From CAVRZR01 sp964354215 (GTDB lineage: Bacteria > Actinomycetota > Coriobacteriia > Anaerosomatales > CAVRZR01), in NCBI GenBank assembly GCA_964354215.1, contig CAYGYT010000049.1:1-13282 (forward strand): a stretch of DNA of 13,282 nt, in the 5' to 3' direction. Position numbers and translations under genes: made by a program. Under the pieces are notes generated by a model. The model was not told where the DNA came from and ran no database searches. It was given only the letters and a program-made list of their open reading frames with translations. Below, piece after piece: positions 1-7,600 of this stretch; position 1 is the stretch's first letter; each line of letters starts with the position of its first letter.

Positions 1-102
1 GACTGGGCGGGGCTGGGTGAGACGATCCTGCTGTCGGCGCTGGCCGTGGGGGGCGCGATCCTGGCGGCGGCGATCGCCGAGCGAACACCCAAAGTGGCGT
101 AG
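1..102 (+). CDS. 3' end of an unidentified membrane protein (partial)
   Basis: Reading frame 1 is open from the window edge to TAG at 100-102 and gives 33 residues. They form one hydrophobic segment rich in Leu, Ala, Gly and Ile, followed by a short charged tail (AERTPKVA). This looks like the last transmembrane helix and cytoplasmic tail of an integral membrane protein, for example a transporter. The rest of the gene lies outside the window, so the family cannot be named. It converges on the P-type ATPase gene on the opposite strand. An open frame this short could also arise by chance, but the helix-plus-charged-tail pattern is typical of a real C terminus. Confidence 0.5.
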   Translation, partial: DWAGLGETILLSALAVGGAILAAAIAERTPKVA

Positions 103-126
103 CGAACAGGCACGACTGACGCATCA

Positions 127-141
127 GGTGCGGTCCGCACC
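127..141. terminator. Perfect dyad between convergent genes
   Basis: GGTGCG-GTC-CGCACC forms a 6-bp G/C-rich stem with a 3-nt loop, 24 bp after the stop of the partial gene. It lies in the 148-bp gap between that gene and the convergent P-type ATPase. No U-rich tract follows on either strand, so a classical intrinsic terminator is not established. The position fits a bidirectional 3'-end structure. Confidence 0.3.
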
Positions 142-250
142 ACGTGCATGTTGAGCGAGTCCGTAGACGCTCATGTCGCTCATGTGGCACGAAGGAGCAT
201 GCCGGCTAGCCCAAGTGGCCGGAGAGAGGGAGTCTTATCGCGTGCTTGTT

Positions 251-2989
251 CTAATCGCGGCCTCGTCGCCCATCGGCCCAGGTCATGACCGCCGAGAGCG
301 CAAGACCGATCGAGCCCACGGCGACCGCGAGGGCCCATTCGGCGGCTCCCAAGGGCTCCGTGCCCAGCAGGCGCTCGGCCGTGGGGCTCGACACCGCGAC
401 CCACTGCAGCATGAAGCCGGCGACGAGGCCGACGACGAGTCCGCGGTTCGAGAAGACCCCGAGCCGGTGTAGCGGCACCGTCCACGAGCGGCTGCCGATC
501 GCTGTCGCCCACTCGAGCGCGACGAGGGTGGTGAAGGCCATGGTCTGCGCGTGCAGAACGCTGGATGTCTGCAGGAAGTAGCCGAACACCGCGAGCATGC
601 CGACCGCCGTGAGTGCTGCCCCCGCGACGATGCGACGGGCTGCCCTGCGGTTGATGACATCCTCATTGGGAGGTCGAGGCGGTACAGCGAGGACGTCATC
701 GTGTTTCGGCTCGACGCCGAGCGGAATCGTGAGCGTGCTCGCCACGACCAGGTTCACCCAGAGCACCATCACCGCTGATATCGGCAGCGGCAAGCCAATC
801 GCTTGGCTCACGGCGATCGCCGTGACTTCACCGAGGGCGATCGTCACAAGGAAGGCCACGACGCGCTGGAGGTTGCCGTAGATGACGCGGCCCTCCTCGA
901 CCGCGGAGACGATGGTCGCGAAGTCGTCGTCGGCGAGCACCATATCAGCGGCTTCTTTGGAAACCTCGGTTCCAGTGATGCCCATCGCGACGCCGATGTC
1001 AGCGCGCTTGAGCGCGGGCGCGTCGTTCACGCCGTCGCCGGTCATGGAGACAACCTCGCCGAGTCCCTGCAGTGCGGCCACGATGCGGATCTTGTGGCGC
1101 GGCTCAACACGCGCGAAGACGCTGATGTCACGCACGCGAGCCGCAAGCTCGCCATCGTCCAGCGTGTCGAGCTCAGCTCCGGTGACCACCGCGCCCGATG
1201 GCGCGTCCTCGGCGAGAATGCCCACACGCCGCGCGATAGCAGCTCCGGTGGAAGCGTGGTCACCCGTGATCATCTTGACGGCGATGCCCGCGCGCTTCGC
1301 GGCGGCTACGGCACGTGCCGCCTCGGGTCGGGGCGGGTCCATGAGCCCCCAGAGGCCGACGAAGACGCAGCCCTGTTCGGCCTCACCGCGGTCGGCCTCG
1401 TTCGTCTCAGGGAGCATGTCTTTGTACGCGGCCGCGACGACACGGAGTGCGTCGGCTGCAAACGCCTCTTGAGCGGCCTGCACGAGCCCCCGGCGCTCCT
1501 CGGTGAGCTCCACCACCTCGCTCCCGAGCAGTATGCGGTCGCAGAAGCCGAGTAGACGATCGGGTGCGCCCTTCACGTGCAGACGCACGCTCGGCGCGCC
1601 GCCCAAGCCTGTCTCGAGACTGCGGTCGAGCGTGGCCATGTACTTGAACGTGCTCGAGAAGGGAATCTCATCGATTCGGCTTCCGTCGCAGCGCCCGCCG
1701 CCGGTGGCGCCGCCCTTGAGCGCGACCGCCAAGAGCGCGCCGTCGGTGGGATTGCCTTGGACGGTCCAGCGCTCCTCGGCGTCGGTCTCGAGTACAGCAT
1801 TGTTGACCGCGCAGCCGATCTCCAGAAGCAGCGCGAGCCCCGGCGCCCCGGGATCTGCGCCGTCGTCGGGGACAACATCGCCTTCCGGAGAGAAGCCTTC
1901 GCCGGTCACCCGGAAGGATGCGCCGCCGGTCCACATGCGAGTGACCGTCATCTCATTGCGCGTAAGCGTGCCGGTCTTGTCGGTGCAGACTACCGTGCAG
2001 CTGCCGAGGGTCTCGACCGCGGCAAGCCGACGCACGATCGCTCGACGCTTCGCCATACGCTGTACCCCGAGTGCGAGCGACACGCTCACGGCGGTGGGCA
2101 ACCCCTCCGGGATTGCGGAGACAGCGGCTGCGACCGAGAAGAGCAGCATCTCCACGAGCGTTTCGCCACGGAGTACGCCGAGCACGAAGATGAGGACTGC
2201 TGCCACCACGGCCAGGATGCCGAGGCGGGTCGACAGTCGAGCGAGGCGGGCCTGCAGCGGAGTCTCCCTACGGTCCGCTGTTCGGACCTCGTCCGCGATC
2301 TCGCCGAGCACCGTGCGCATGCCGCTCCCCGTGACGAGTGCGGTCGCACGGCCGGCAACGACCGGTGTCGACGAGTACACCATCGACGTCCGGTCGGCGA
2401 GTGGAGCCGCCTCATCCACAGCGTCAGCCGTCTTCTCCACCGGGTCGGACTCGCCGGTGAGCGCGGACTCGTCAACGCGCAGGTCTGTGGCGGCGAGCAG
2501 CCGAGCATCGGCCGCGACGCGGTCGCCCGTCTCGAGCACGAGGATGTCACCGACGACGATGTCTGCGGCATCGACGAGGCGCACCTGCCCGTCGCGTAGG
2601 ACGCGCGCCTGCGGGCTCGACAGACGCCTCAGCGCGTCAAGCGCTGTCTCAGCCCGGTACTCCTGCACGGTGCCGATTACGACGTTCGCGATCACGATCA
2701 GCGCGATCACGGCCGCGTCGAGAGTCTTGCCGGCGGCGAGTGACACGGCGCCGGCTCCTGCGAGCAGATACACCATCGGGTTCGCGACCTGCGCGAGAAC
2801 GAGCGCGGACAGCGTAGTTCCGGCTTCAGTTGCGAGCGCGTTCGGCCCGTCGACGTCAAGCCGCCTGGCGGCCTCGGTCGAGGAGAGTCCGTCGCGGGGG
2901 GAGGTATCCAGTTCCGCGATGGCGGTTGCGGCCGGAAGCGAATGCCAGGCGATCCGAGTCTGCTGGAGAGGCTGCCGAGTCACGTCCAT
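251..2989 (-). CDS. P2-type cation-transporting ATPase (HAD family), substrate uncertain
   Basis: A complete 912-residue inner-membrane P-type ATPase, normal in length for the SERCA/PMR1/PacL-like P2 group. Visible elements in order are the cation-ATPase N-terminal domain (about 14-75), the actuator TGES loop (178-181), the M4 motif PEGLP (294-298), the phosphorylation site DKTGT with Asp337, the nucleotide-binding KGAPD (473-477), the hinge TGDGVND (650-656) and the C-terminal helices M5-M10. By alignment to SERCA from memory, the acidic ligands of M4 (Glu295), M5 (Glu721) and M8 (Glu826) and the M6 Asn746 remain. The positions of SERCA Asn768, Thr799 and Asp800 are Ala718, Val749 and Ala750. 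The transported ion is therefore not safely Ca2+. The ATG start is supported by GGAG 4 nt upstream. The gene stands alone, convergent with the partial gene at the left edge and divergent from the lipoprotein. Confidence 0.93.
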   Translation of the reverse strand: MDVTRQPLQQTRIAWHSLPAATAIAELDTSPRDGLSSTEAARRLDVDGPNALATEAGTTLSALVLAQVANPMVYLLAGAGAVSLAAGKTLDAAVIALIVIANVVIGTVQEYRAETALDALRRLSSPQARVLRDGQVRLVDAADIVVGDILVLETGDRVAADARLLAATDLRVDESALTGESDPVEKTADAVDEAAPLADRTSMVYSSTPVVAGRATALVTGSGMRTVLGEIADEVRTADRRETPLQARLARLSTRLGILAVVAAVLIFVLGVLRGETLVEMLLFSVAAAVSAIPEGLPTAVSVSLALGVQRMAKRRAIVRRLAAVETLGSCTVVCTDKTGTLTRNEMTVTRMWTGGASFRVTGEGFSPEGDVVPDDGADPGAPGLALLLEIGCAVNNAVLETDAEERWTVQGNPTDGALLAVALKGGATGGGRCDGSRIDEIPFSSTFKYMATLDRSLETGLGGAPSVRLHVKGAPDRLLGFCDRILLGSEVVELTEERRGLVQAAQEAFAADALRVVAAAYKDMLPETNEADRGEAEQGCVFVGLWGLMDPPRPEAARAVAAAKRAGIAVKMITGDHASTGAAIARRVGILAEDAPSGAVVTGAELDTLDDGELAARVRDISVFARVEPRHKIRIVAALQGLGEVVSMTGDGVNDAPALKRADIGVAMGITGTEVSKEAADMVLADDDFATIVSAVEEGRVIYGNLQRVVAFLVTIALGEVTAIAVSQAIGLPLPISAVMVLWVNLVVASTLTIPLGVEPKHDDVLAVPPRPPNEDVINRRAARRIVAGAALTAVGMLAVFGYFLQTSSVLHAQTMAFTTLVALEWATAIGSRSWTVPLHRLGVFSNRGLVVGLVAGFMLQWVAVSSPTAERLLGTEPLGAAEWALAVAVGSIGLALSAVMTWADGRRGRD

Positions 2990-3491
2990 CGAACTCCAGT
3001 CCAGGGCCGGTGGGCCGTGCCACTCAACGTCACGGCGGTAGGGTCACGGAAGGCCATGTGCAGACCATTCTGCGAACGAACTAGGCACAACCGCAAGTGG
3101 CCGGACGACATCAGACGTGACGGAAGATCCCTGGCTCGAGTGCCGCCGTGTTTCTGTCTGCCGAAGCTCGAACTGCGTTTCAACGACAAGAAGCCTGAGC
3201 ATGTGACAGCACTTCAACAGCGGCTTCGCGTGCACCCCGACGTGGCTCGGTTGCGCGGAGCTGAACGAGCTGCGCCGCCCTTAGTGACTCGCCGTGCCCC
3301 ATCTGAACTCGGCGGACGACCCGAGCGGTGTCGCTGCGAGCAGGACCGGCAGCGTGTTCTCTCGATTGGAGTCTCCTGGGCGGTGACGCTCCACTTGGAT
3401 TGACTGAGTGGGGCAATGATGGGCCCCGGTTTGCCCTGCTGCGCCAGCGGAGACACTCAAAGCAAGGTGACTTCGCGCGAGGAAGGTCCCT
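2990..3491. other. Long spacer without a convincing gene
   Basis: About 500 bp lie upstream of the leftward ATPase gene and before the short ORF at 3492. Open frames cross it, but none has a ribosome-binding site, a recognisable domain or a sensible composition. A stretch near 3150-3290 reads as Phe-Asn-Asp-Lys-Lys-Pro-Glu-His... and could be a decayed gene, though I cannot assign it. A small hairpin, GGGGC at 3410-3414 pairing with GCCCC at 3423-3427, lies near the right end. Promoters for the ATPase and for the rightward genes should be here, but I could not pick out convincing -35/-10 pairs. Confidence 0.3.
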
Positions 3492-3593
3492 ATGAATCCG
3501 CAAAGCACCGGCAGACTGAGGCTCGTCGCCACACTGACCGAGAGCCCGATTCTCGCAGCACGCAGCGGCTACCGGTACGTCAAGGTGAAGTAG
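3492..3593 (+). CDS. Possible 33-residue small ORF
   Basis: An ATG at 3492 opens a 33-codon frame ending in TAG at 3591-3593, preceded by a good Shine-Dalgarno-like AGGAAGG about 5-6 nt upstream. The predicted peptide starts MNPQSTGRLRL, ends GYRYVKVK, and is basic with no clear membrane helix or signal. It lies 69 bp before the lipoprotein start on the same strand, so it could be a leader ORF or a remnant 5' segment of a lost gene. I do not recognise it. The only support is the RBS spacing. Confidence 0.25.
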   Translation: MNPQSTGRLRLVATLTESPILAARSGYRYVKVK

Positions 3594-3662
3594 GGCACGA
3601 ATCGATCGCGGCCCTCGGCGATGATCCTCCCGAGGGCGGCCGGGACGGGGGGTGCAGGCTTG

Positions 3663-4271
3663 ATGTCGAGCAAGTGGGTCCGTACGTTCTTGTCCGTCAC
3701 GCTTGCGGCGCTGCTGTCGATGGCGGCCGGCTGCGGCCAGGCTGGCTCCGGTAGTTCAAGCGCAGGTTCGGCTGCCCAGGGATCGTCGGACAGCTGGAGC
3801 AAGGCCGCGGGCGCTGCCGACGAGGCCATCAAGAAGGCGGCTCCCGATGCGTTGCTCGTGATCTCGGGCAACAGCGGTGGTGTCGCCCTGGCTAACGTCC
3901 CTGAGGCGTGGAGCTACACCTACTACTCGCCGTCGACGAAACACCTCTGGCGCGTTGTCGTGGAGCACGGCAGTGCACAGGCGCCTGAGGACACCGGCGA
4001 GGCGAAGGCTACAGTGACTGAAGGCGCGTCAGCCGGAAGCATCAAGGTAGGTGCGGAGGAAGCCATCGAGAAGGCGCGAGCGTTCGGGGAGAAGTCCGGC
4101 GCGGTGCCACCAAACGTCATGGTGGGCGGCGCGTTCGCCACAGTCGCCGGCAACCCGCTCGGCACCCCGGGGGTATGGACGGTCACCTTCCTTGAGGGCA
4201 CGAGCTTGGAGGGCTCCCGCGCCTTCGAGGTCGACATGATGAGCGGCGCGACTTCGGAGGTCACCAAGTAG
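3663..4271 (+). CDS. Small secreted lipoprotein with PepSY-like C-terminal region
   Basis: A 202-residue protein. The N terminus is a lipoprotein signal: MSSK, Arg7, a hydrophobic core (about 9-20) and a lipobox ending Ala-Ala-Gly-Cys24. It should be lipidated at Cys24 and anchored outside the membrane. A Ser/Gly/Ala-rich linker follows (about 25-50). The C-terminal part has two alternating segments, each with an Ala/Glu/Lys-rich helix followed by strands. One contains LWRVVVEHG, and the other GVWTVTF followed by AFEVDMMSGATSEV. This resembles the PepSY-type pattern (helix, W-x-V-x-F strand, then a strand ending D-x-x-[ST]G), but the match is by eye only. I chose the ATG at 3663 over the in-frame ATG at 3621 because it puts the charged residues and hydrophobic core at normal signal-peptide distances and has a G-rich RBS-like stretch about 10 nt upstream. 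Function is unknown; an extracytoplasmic inhibitory or ligand-binding role is only a guess. Confidence 0.75.
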   Translation: MSSKWVRTFLSVTLAALLSMAAGCGQAGSGSSSAGSAAQGSSDSWSKAAGAADEAIKKAAPDALLVISGNSGGVALANVPEAWSYTYYSPSTKHLWRVVVEHGSAQAPEDTGEAKATVTEGASAGSIKVGAEEAIEKARAFGEKSGAVPPNVMVGGAFATVAGNPLGTPGVWTVTFLEGTSLEGSRAFEVDMMSGATSEVTK

Positions 4272-4280
4272 CAGGTGCCT

Positions 4281-4300
4281 GGGCGGGCCCACGGGCGCCC
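4281..4300 (+). terminator. GC-rich hairpin after the lipoprotein gene
   Basis: Ten bases after the lipoprotein stop codon, GGGCG at 4281-4285 can pair with CGCCC at 4296-4300 around a 10-nt loop. The sequence after it is only mildly T-containing, so termination strength is uncertain. The position directly after a stop codon, and before a region with no obvious gene, fits a transcript end. Confidence 0.35.
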
Positions 4301-4391
4301 TCGATCGTTGACGCAGATAGGTGGCAGAGTCGTCGAATGTGGGCGGCTCGAAACATGATCGTCGCTGCTCAAGGCACGGATTCACCCAAGC

Positions 4392-4405
4392 GATAGCTGG
4401 CTATC
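4392..4405. repeat. 14-bp perfect dyad GATAGC-TG-GCTATC
   Basis: A palindrome with 6-bp arms and a 2-bp centre, 74 bp left of the left tRNA-Ser remnant. The short centre makes it look more like a protein-binding operator or recombinase arm site than an RNA hairpin. No binding protein can be assigned. It may mark the outer side of the att-like junction. Confidence 0.4.
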
Positions 4406-4412
4406 ACGACCG

Positions 4413-4433
4413 GAGCCGGCTGCAGGCCGGCTC
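4413..4433. repeat. Strong inverted repeat (8-bp arms, 5-nt loop)
   Basis: GAGCCGGC at 4413-4420 and GCCGGCTC at 4426-4433 form a perfect 8-bp G/C-rich stem around TGCAG. It sits 7 bp after the neighbouring 14-bp dyad and about 45 bp before the tRNA-Ser remnant. No T tract follows, so it is not a typical intrinsic terminator. It could be a transcript-end structure, or a structural element of an attachment region. Confidence 0.45.
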
Positions 4434-4478
4434 GGCCACCGCTGGGCAAGAACGCAGCGTGACCTGGGGTTGAGCGCA

Positions 4479-4538
4479 CTCGAACGCCATTGAGGAGGTA
4501 CCGCTCCAAGGAGGGTTCGAATCCCTCCCTCTCCGCCA
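4479..4538 (+). pseudogene. tRNA-Ser 3' half, att-like site (left copy)
   Basis: The segment reads as the 3' half of a serine tRNA. It has an anticodon-loop-like CTCGA (anticodon CGA if read that way) and a long variable arm with GGAG (4494-4497) pairing with CTCC (4504-4507). The T arm is GAGGG-TTCGAAT-CCCTC, followed by the acceptor 3' strand CCTCTCC, discriminator G and encoded CCA. The long variable arm is a class II (Ser-type) feature. There is no matching 5' GGAGAGG strand and no D arm about 90 nt upstream, so it cannot be a functional tRNA. The last 28 bp (4511-4538) are identical to 7837-7864, which is the pattern left by site-specific integration into a tRNA 3' end. The anticodon-stem part is less clean than in the right copy. 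Confidence 0.7.
4511..4538 (+). repeat. 28-bp direct repeat, left copy (att core candidate)
   Basis: Identical to 7837-7864. It covers the complete T arm, acceptor 3' strand, discriminator base and CCA of tRNA-Ser. The base before the block differs (G versus C), and the bases after it diverge immediately apart from a shared TAGC two bases further on. A 28-bp exact repeat is not expected by chance in 13 kb. The two copies bracket exactly one gene. Confidence 0.85.
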
Positions 4539-4614
4539 GATAGCAGGAGTGGGAATACTCATTGGTGATACCCCGAGCGCTCCCTCGGCCAAGTGCGGGG
4601 CGAATCGAGGCAAA

Positions 4615-4620
4615 GAGGGG
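4615..4620 (+). promoter_or_regulatory. Ribosome-binding site deciding the cyclase start
   Basis: GAGGGG lies 5 nt before the GTG at 4626. The alternative in-frame GTG at 4593 would add 11 residues (MRGESRQRGGP) that do not belong to the cyclase fold, and it has no comparable RBS. Confidence 0.6.
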
Positions 4621-4625
4621 GCCCA

Positions 4626-7600
4626 GTGGCGGAACACAAATGGGTCACTGCGCTCTTTGCGGACCTGTCCGGTTTCACCGGACTCGCGGAGCGCCTCGAT
4701 CCCGAGGAGGTGCGTGACCTCCTCGGCAGGGTCTTTGGTGAACTTGCCCGCGCCGTCGCTGACTACGAGGGCCATGTCGACAAGTTCATCGGGGACGCGG
4801 CGATGGTGCTCTTCGGTGTTCCTCGGGCGCATGAGGACGATGCGGTTCGGGCGCTACTCGTCGCGCGCGAGATCCAGCACCGCGTGAGCCAGCTGTCGGT
4901 TGCCGACGACGCGGGTGCGCACGTGCGGTTGAACATGCACATGGGGGTGGCGACCGGACCCGTCTTGAGCAGCGATCCCGAGAGCGAACTCGAGCAGATC
5001 GTTCTCGGCGACACGGTGAACGTCGCATCCCGCCTCACCGAGTTCGCGAAGCCGGGAGAGGTGGTTGTGTCCGAGCAGACGTACGGCCTGACATGCGGGC
5101 AGTTCGACTTCGAACCTCTGGGCGAACTCGAGGTGCGAGGACGCGAGGCCCCAGTGACTGCATATCGTGTAATTGGGCTGCGGAACGATCCAATCTCGGT
5201 GCGGCGTCTCACCGGTCTGCGGGCCGACCTGGTTGGCAGGGACTCCGAGCTCCAGCGTCTCGAGGCGGCGGCCAAGCGTGTTCGTCGCGGTGTCGGTTCG
5301 TTCGTGACGGTGATCGGCGCGGCAGGAACCGGAAAGAGCAGACTCGTGGCTGACTTCCGCGGTCAGACACGTTCCTCAGGCTGGCAATGGCGCGAGGCAC
5401 ACTGCCTCGCGTACGCAGAACACGTCCCGTACTTCGCGCTGACCGACATGTTCGGGCGTGCATGGGGAATCGAACCGACCGATCGCCCCGAGACGGTGCA
5501 CGCCAAGATCGTCGCAGGGATTCGGCGACTCAAGGGTGGCGATGGCCACGCTGCCGCGCGAATGGCGCGCCTCTTCGGCATCGAGAGTCCGCTCCTGGCC
5601 GGACTCGACCCCGAGTCCTGGCGGCAGCGACTGTACGACGACACCGTGGATCTTCTCGAGTCCCTCGCCGGAGAGCGACCAACAGTCGTCTTCATCGAGG
5701 ACGTGCATTGGGCAGACGGGCCGTCGCTTGCGCTGCTGCGTCACGTGATGCAGCAGCTGCGGCGCCCGGTCCTCTTCATCGCCACGAGTCGGACGGCGGA
5801 CGTGTCCGATGGCCTGCGTGAGGCTGCCCGTCCCGAAGAGCGGCTCGACCAGATAGTACTCGACGACCTGTCCCCCGATGAAGCCGTCACGATGGCATCT
5901 TCACTTCTGCGCACTCGCGAGGTGCCAGAGGAACTAGAGCGCTTCATTCGGCTAGAACTCGGCGGCAACCCGTTCCATATCGAGGAGATGATCAACACCC
6001 TCGTCGGCTCGGGTCAGCTCGTCGGGACCGGAGATGACTGGCGGCTCACCAGTCCGCTCACTGAAGCATCGGTTCCCCTAACGGTGCGCGGGGCCGTGGC
6101 CGCCCGTCTGGACATGCTGCAGCCCGTTCAGAAGCGCATCGCCCAGGAGGCATCGGTCATGGGTCGCGTCTTCAACGTGGACGTCCTCGAGCGCGTTGCC
6201 GAGCATCCCGGACAGGTCCCGGAGGCGCTCGATGAGCTGGTTCGGCTCAACCTCGTCACGTCCTCCGAGGGCGATCTTGATGGCCGGTACGCGTTCAAGC
6301 ACATGCTGACCCAGGAGGCCATCAACGGGAGTCTCCTCCGGGAGGAGCGGCGAGAGATCCACGAGCGTGTGGCGCGGGCGATGGAGGCGGCGTACCGCGA
6401 CCGCCTGCCCGAGTTCTACGAAGCGATCGCGATGCACTACTCCAACGGATTGTCCGCCGAGAAGGCCGTTGAGTACCTCGCCGAAGCTGGCGACAAGAGT
6501 CTGGACCGCTATGCAGTCGACCAGGCGTATGAACGCTACAAGGAGGCCTACGAGCTTGCGGTCTCTCTCGCGACGGACCAGGCGTCGGAACGCCGGCTCG
6601 TGGAGATCGTCGTGCGCTGGGCCCGAGTCTGCTACTACCTCGGCATCTTCCGGGAGCTGCAGGGGCTGCTCGAGCGGCACTACACGCTTGCCCTCGCTTC
6701 GGAGGACTGCGTGAGAGCGGCGTACGAAGTGTGGTTCGGCGAGACGCTATGGCATCGCCAGAAGGTTGATGCGGCGTGCGAGCACCTCTCCGCAGGCCTG
6801 GAACTGGCTGAGCGATGCGAGGATAGGCAACTCGTCGGCCTGGCGCACGCGCAGCTGGCTTATGCGCTGTCCGACAACGGGCGGATCGAGGAGGCGGTGC
6901 CCCACAGCGAGGAGGGCTGCGTGATCGCGCGCGAGTTCCCGCACGACTACTACCTGTGGGAGGAGGCGTTCAGTGCGGCAGGCTACGTGCACTGGTGTGC
7001 AGGGCGTCCCGGACCCACGCTTGATGCGGGGTGCGAGTTGGTCGCGTACGGCGAGGATCACGGCAATGTCCGCTGTCTCGGATTCGGCCACTGGACGCTC
7101 GCCCTCGGCTACGATATCGACGGCTACTTCGATCGGGCCGTCGAAGAGAACCGAGAGGCGCTGCGCGTGTCCACGGACCCGTGGCTGCAGCAGTTCCCCA
7201 AGCTGTTCATGGGAATCTGCACTGTTGAGAGTGGCGACTACGAGGAGTCACTCAGGCTGTGCCAAGAGGTCATCGACTACAGTCACCCTCGAGGTGCGGA
7301 CACCCTGAGCATCCCGGCCGCCGGTCTTGTCGGCGCCTCGCTCGCTGGTCTAGGAAGGCTTGATGAAGGCGTGGCGATGCTCGAGCGCTCCGAGCGTCAG
7401 CTGAGGCGGGACGGACGGATCTGGGCCCACGTGCACGCCCGCTATCTGCTCGGTGCTCTCTACGCCAACGCAGCCACGAGCGATACCCCGGTGAGCCTTA
7501 GGCTGGTGATGAACAACGCACGCTTCTTTGCCTTCCGAGCGGTTCGCGCCGACGCGATCGCCCGCCGTCATCTCGAGGCCGCCGCTCAGGCCGCCGATGA

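Noticed and set aside
1503..3041. Long plus-strand frames across the P-type ATPase region
   Set aside because: They are antisense shadows with Ser/Arg/Ala-rich composition, no RBS and no domain. The minus-strand ATPase with all motifs explains the region.
212..3105. A 12-bp direct repeat (CAAGTGGCCGGA at 212-223 and 3094-3105) flanking the P-type ATPase gene as target-site or att repeats
   Set aside because: Several 12-bp repeats are expected by chance in 13 kb of GC-rich DNA, and no other mobile-element feature lies near either copy.
4449..4538. A complete tRNA ending at the left CCA
   Set aside because: No GGAGAGG-like 5' acceptor strand and no recognisable D arm occur within 85-100 nt upstream.
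4404..4832. A minus-strand frame containing RRGRDSNPPWSG, and one near 7775-8041 containing RRGRDSNPRARG
   Set aside because: These peptides are the well-known translations of a tRNA-Ser 3' end read in reverse, not protein genes.
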